The notes under the pieces were generated by a model that had not been told where the DNA came from, did no database searches, and worked only from the letters and a program-made list of their open reading frames with translations. A stretch of 5,800 nt of DNA from Planctomycetota bacterium (GTDB lineage Bacteria; Planctomycetota; PUPC01; JACPCR01): NCBI GenBank assembly GCA_030740295.1, contig JASLXP010000666.1:1-5800 (forward strand), in the 5' to 3' direction. Positions 4,304 to 5,800 of this stretch are shown here, one piece after another; position 1 is the first letter of the stretch, and each line of letters starts with the position of its first letter. The position numbers were made by a program, and so were the translations under genes.

Positions 4304-5800
4304 ATGGAAGGATTTGGAGAAATCGAGGAAGGCACCGAGATCACATCGGGAAACTTCCCCTCATTTGGTTCCGGCAGGCTTGATGAAGGTGACGAAGTCG
4401 CCGGCTGCCTCATCAAGACTGTCCTGGGTGAAGGTGCGAGCGGTGTGGTTTACAGGGCCGAGCAGGTGACCCTGGAGCGTGAGGTGGCCATTAAATCGCT
4501 CGGCCACGACCTGGCTGGGCAAGACAAGGTTTTCCATGAGCGGTTCCTGCGGGAGGCCCGCACGGCAGCGCGGTTGATGCATCCGAACATCGTGCAGGTC
4601 TACGATGCGATGATCGAGGATGGCAGCTACTACATTATTATGGAATTCGTGGACGGGCAGACGCTTGACGGCCTGCTGGAGAACGGCAAGCCGCTGCCGT
4701 TGGAGCGGGCCGTCGATGTGTTCATCGACATCTGCGAGGGCCTGATGTTCGCGCACAGGCAGGAGATTGTTCACAGGGATATCAAGCCCGCGAACATCAT
4801 GATCAGCAGCAAGGGCCGGGTGAAACTGATGGATTTCGGCCTGGCCAAGGCGCAGGGAAGCAACACGCTCACCGTCGCAGGCGCGGTGGTCGGCACGCCA
4901 CAGTATGTCTCCCCTGAAGTCTGCAGCGGCAATGAAGCAGGCTATCCTGCTGACATCTATTCGCTGGGGGCAACCTTTTATCATGGGCTATCGGGCCATT
5001 ACCTTTTCCCCGGTGAAACACCCATCACCGTGATGGTCAAGCAACTCAAGGAAACCCCGGTCTCCCTTGAAGAAATCCGGCCGGATGCCCCCAAGAGCCT
5101 TTGCCAACTGGTGATGCAGATGCTCAAGAAAGAGCCTGATGAGAGGCCGGCGGATGTGGAAGAAATCCGCGACCGGCTGAAGGACATTAAGAAAGAACTA
5201 GAGGAATACGAGCCGCCTGTTCAAGAATCTGCCGCGCACGATTTTGATGAGCCGCAGGGCGAGGTGAATCGAATTCCCAAGGCCCGCCTGATGTGCATGA
5301 ACGGCGCTATCAAGGGCCGCAAATACCCCCTCCGCTCCGAGGGCACCACTTCCATTGGAAGGCTCTCAGAAAATGACATCGCCATTCTTCACGCCAGCGT
5401 CTCAAGGCGGCATGCAATGATTATGGCGACTGAAGGAGTCTTCCGGGTCAAGGACAACGGCAGCGCGAATGGCTGTGCAGTCAATGGCCTGCCGATCAAG
5501 GAGTCCGGCGTCAAGAACGGCGATATTATCCGGGTCGGCCAGATGGATTTTCAATTCCGATCCCTCCAGGCCAGCGAAGATGCCTGCGATCTGGCAGACA
5601 TCCTTGTCGAGGATGGCGTCCTCAGCCAGGAAGACGCGGGCAAGGCCCTCGATACCCTCACCATGCAATGGAACAAGGGACGGGCCGACAGCCTTGGCCA
5701 GTTTCTGTTAAAGCGAGGTGTTCTGACATCCCAGGAACTCAATGGCGCGCTCAACAAGCTGAATAATAACTCGATCCAGTCCGTTGAAGAATTGGAAGAA
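4304..5800 (+). CDS. Ser/Thr protein kinase with FHA domain and GspE/MshE-like repeats (3' end outside window)
   Basis: The first 499 residues are present and the frame stays open at the right edge. Residues 32-295 are a Hanks-type (PknB-like) kinase with every key residue: glycine loop GEGASGVVY (42-50), Lys64, Glu84, HRDIKPANIM (157-166, Asp159 catalytic), DFG (177-179), GTPQYVSPE (197-205), DIYSLG (217-222) and Arg281. It should therefore be active; HRD makes it an RD kinase, with Thr188, Thr190 and Thr198 in the activation region. An acidic, partly coiled linker (289-325) leads to an FHA phosphothreonine-binding domain (about 327-420: GR 352-353, SRRH 367-370, NGSANG 385-390, NG 394-395, GD 406-407, VG 411-412). 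Residues 430-449 and 464-483 are two copies of an LxxxLxxxGVLxxxExxxAL-like motif, resembling type II secretion ATPase N-terminal modules. No membrane segment lies in this part, so the kinase is cytoplasmic as far as seen. ATG 4304 follows a stop at 4292; only TTG 4295 lies before it. The Shine-Dalgarno is weak (CCGGA). Confidence 0.93.
   Translation, partial: MEGFGEIEEGTEITSGNFPSFGSGRLDEGDEVAGCLIKTVLGEGASGVVYRAEQVTLEREVAIKSLGHDLAGQDKVFHERFLREARTAARLMHPNIVQVYDAMIEDGSYYIIMEFVDGQTLDGLLENGKPLPLERAVDVFIDICEGLMFAHRQEIVHRDIKPANIMISSKGRVKLMDFGLAKAQGSNTLTVAGAVVGTPQYVSPEVCSGNEAGYPADIYSLGATFYHGLSGHYLFPGETPITVMVKQLKETPVSLEEIRPDAPKSLCQLVMQMLKKEPDERPADVEEIRDRLKDIKKELEEYEPPVQESAAHDFDEPQGEVNRIPKARLMCMNGAIKGRKYPLRSEGTTSIGRLSENDIAILHASVSRRHAMIMATEGVFRVKDNGSANGCAVNGLPIKESGVKNGDIIRVGQMDFQFRSLQASEDACDLADILVEDGVLSQEDAGKALDTLTMQWNKGRADSLGQFLLKRGVLTSQELNGALNKLNNNSIQSVEELEE

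Noticed and set aside
4361..4984. 207-residue reverse-strand open frame
   Set aside because: It lies wholly opposite the kinase domain, whose motifs are complete in the forward frame; its translation is rich in His, Asp and Arg without any known motif.

Overview
The window is compact bacterial chromosome of moderate GC content. The forward strand carries molybdenum-enzyme maturation genes, a pyrimidine-biosynthesis and DNA-repair pair, and the 5' part of a large signalling gene. One small gene lies on the reverse strand. There are no rRNA or tRNA genes, insertion sequences or CRISPR arrays. The organism cannot be named from the sequence. A fused, archaeal-flavoured PyrD-PyrK, a short CxxC/CxxC protein and a modular Ser/Thr kinase with an FHA domain would suit an uncultivated candidate phylum or a Planctomycetes/Lentisphaerae/delta-proteobacteria-like lineage, but this is inference.

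Left part (1-916): the window opens in the C-terminal end of an XdhC/CoxI-family gene. Its frame carries two consecutive stops (78-83) and a scrambled conserved motif. It overlaps by ATGA an intact MocA/MobA-like nucleotidyltransferase gene (311-916). XdhC and MocA both serve maturation of molybdenum hydroxylases such as xanthine or CO dehydrogenase.

Middle (906-1649): a strong inverted repeat over the mocA stop codon looks like a bidirectional terminator. Next comes a 55-base nested inverted-repeat element with competing pairings, then a reverse-strand gene for a 71-residue Cys4 zinc-ribbon protein with a textbook Shine-Dalgarno (1049-1264). The remaining 385 bases hold no recognised gene, but contain small dyads and a nested inverted repeat just before pyrDK.

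Right part (1650-5800): a single polypeptide carries dihydroorotate dehydrogenase (PyrD) followed by its FAD/2Fe-2S electron-transfer partner (PyrK). It overlaps endonuclease IV (nfo) by ATGA, so the two are probably translated together. After a 105-base gap with a plausible sigma70 promoter comes a Ser/Thr protein kinase with a kinase domain, an FHA domain and a duplicated helical motif resembling the N-terminal domains of GspE/MshE ATPases. This gene runs off the right edge.

The points most worth a second look are the PyrD-PyrK fusion, the kinase-FHA-repeat architecture, the decayed xdhC beside an intact mocA, and the switch-like inverted repeats at 943-997.
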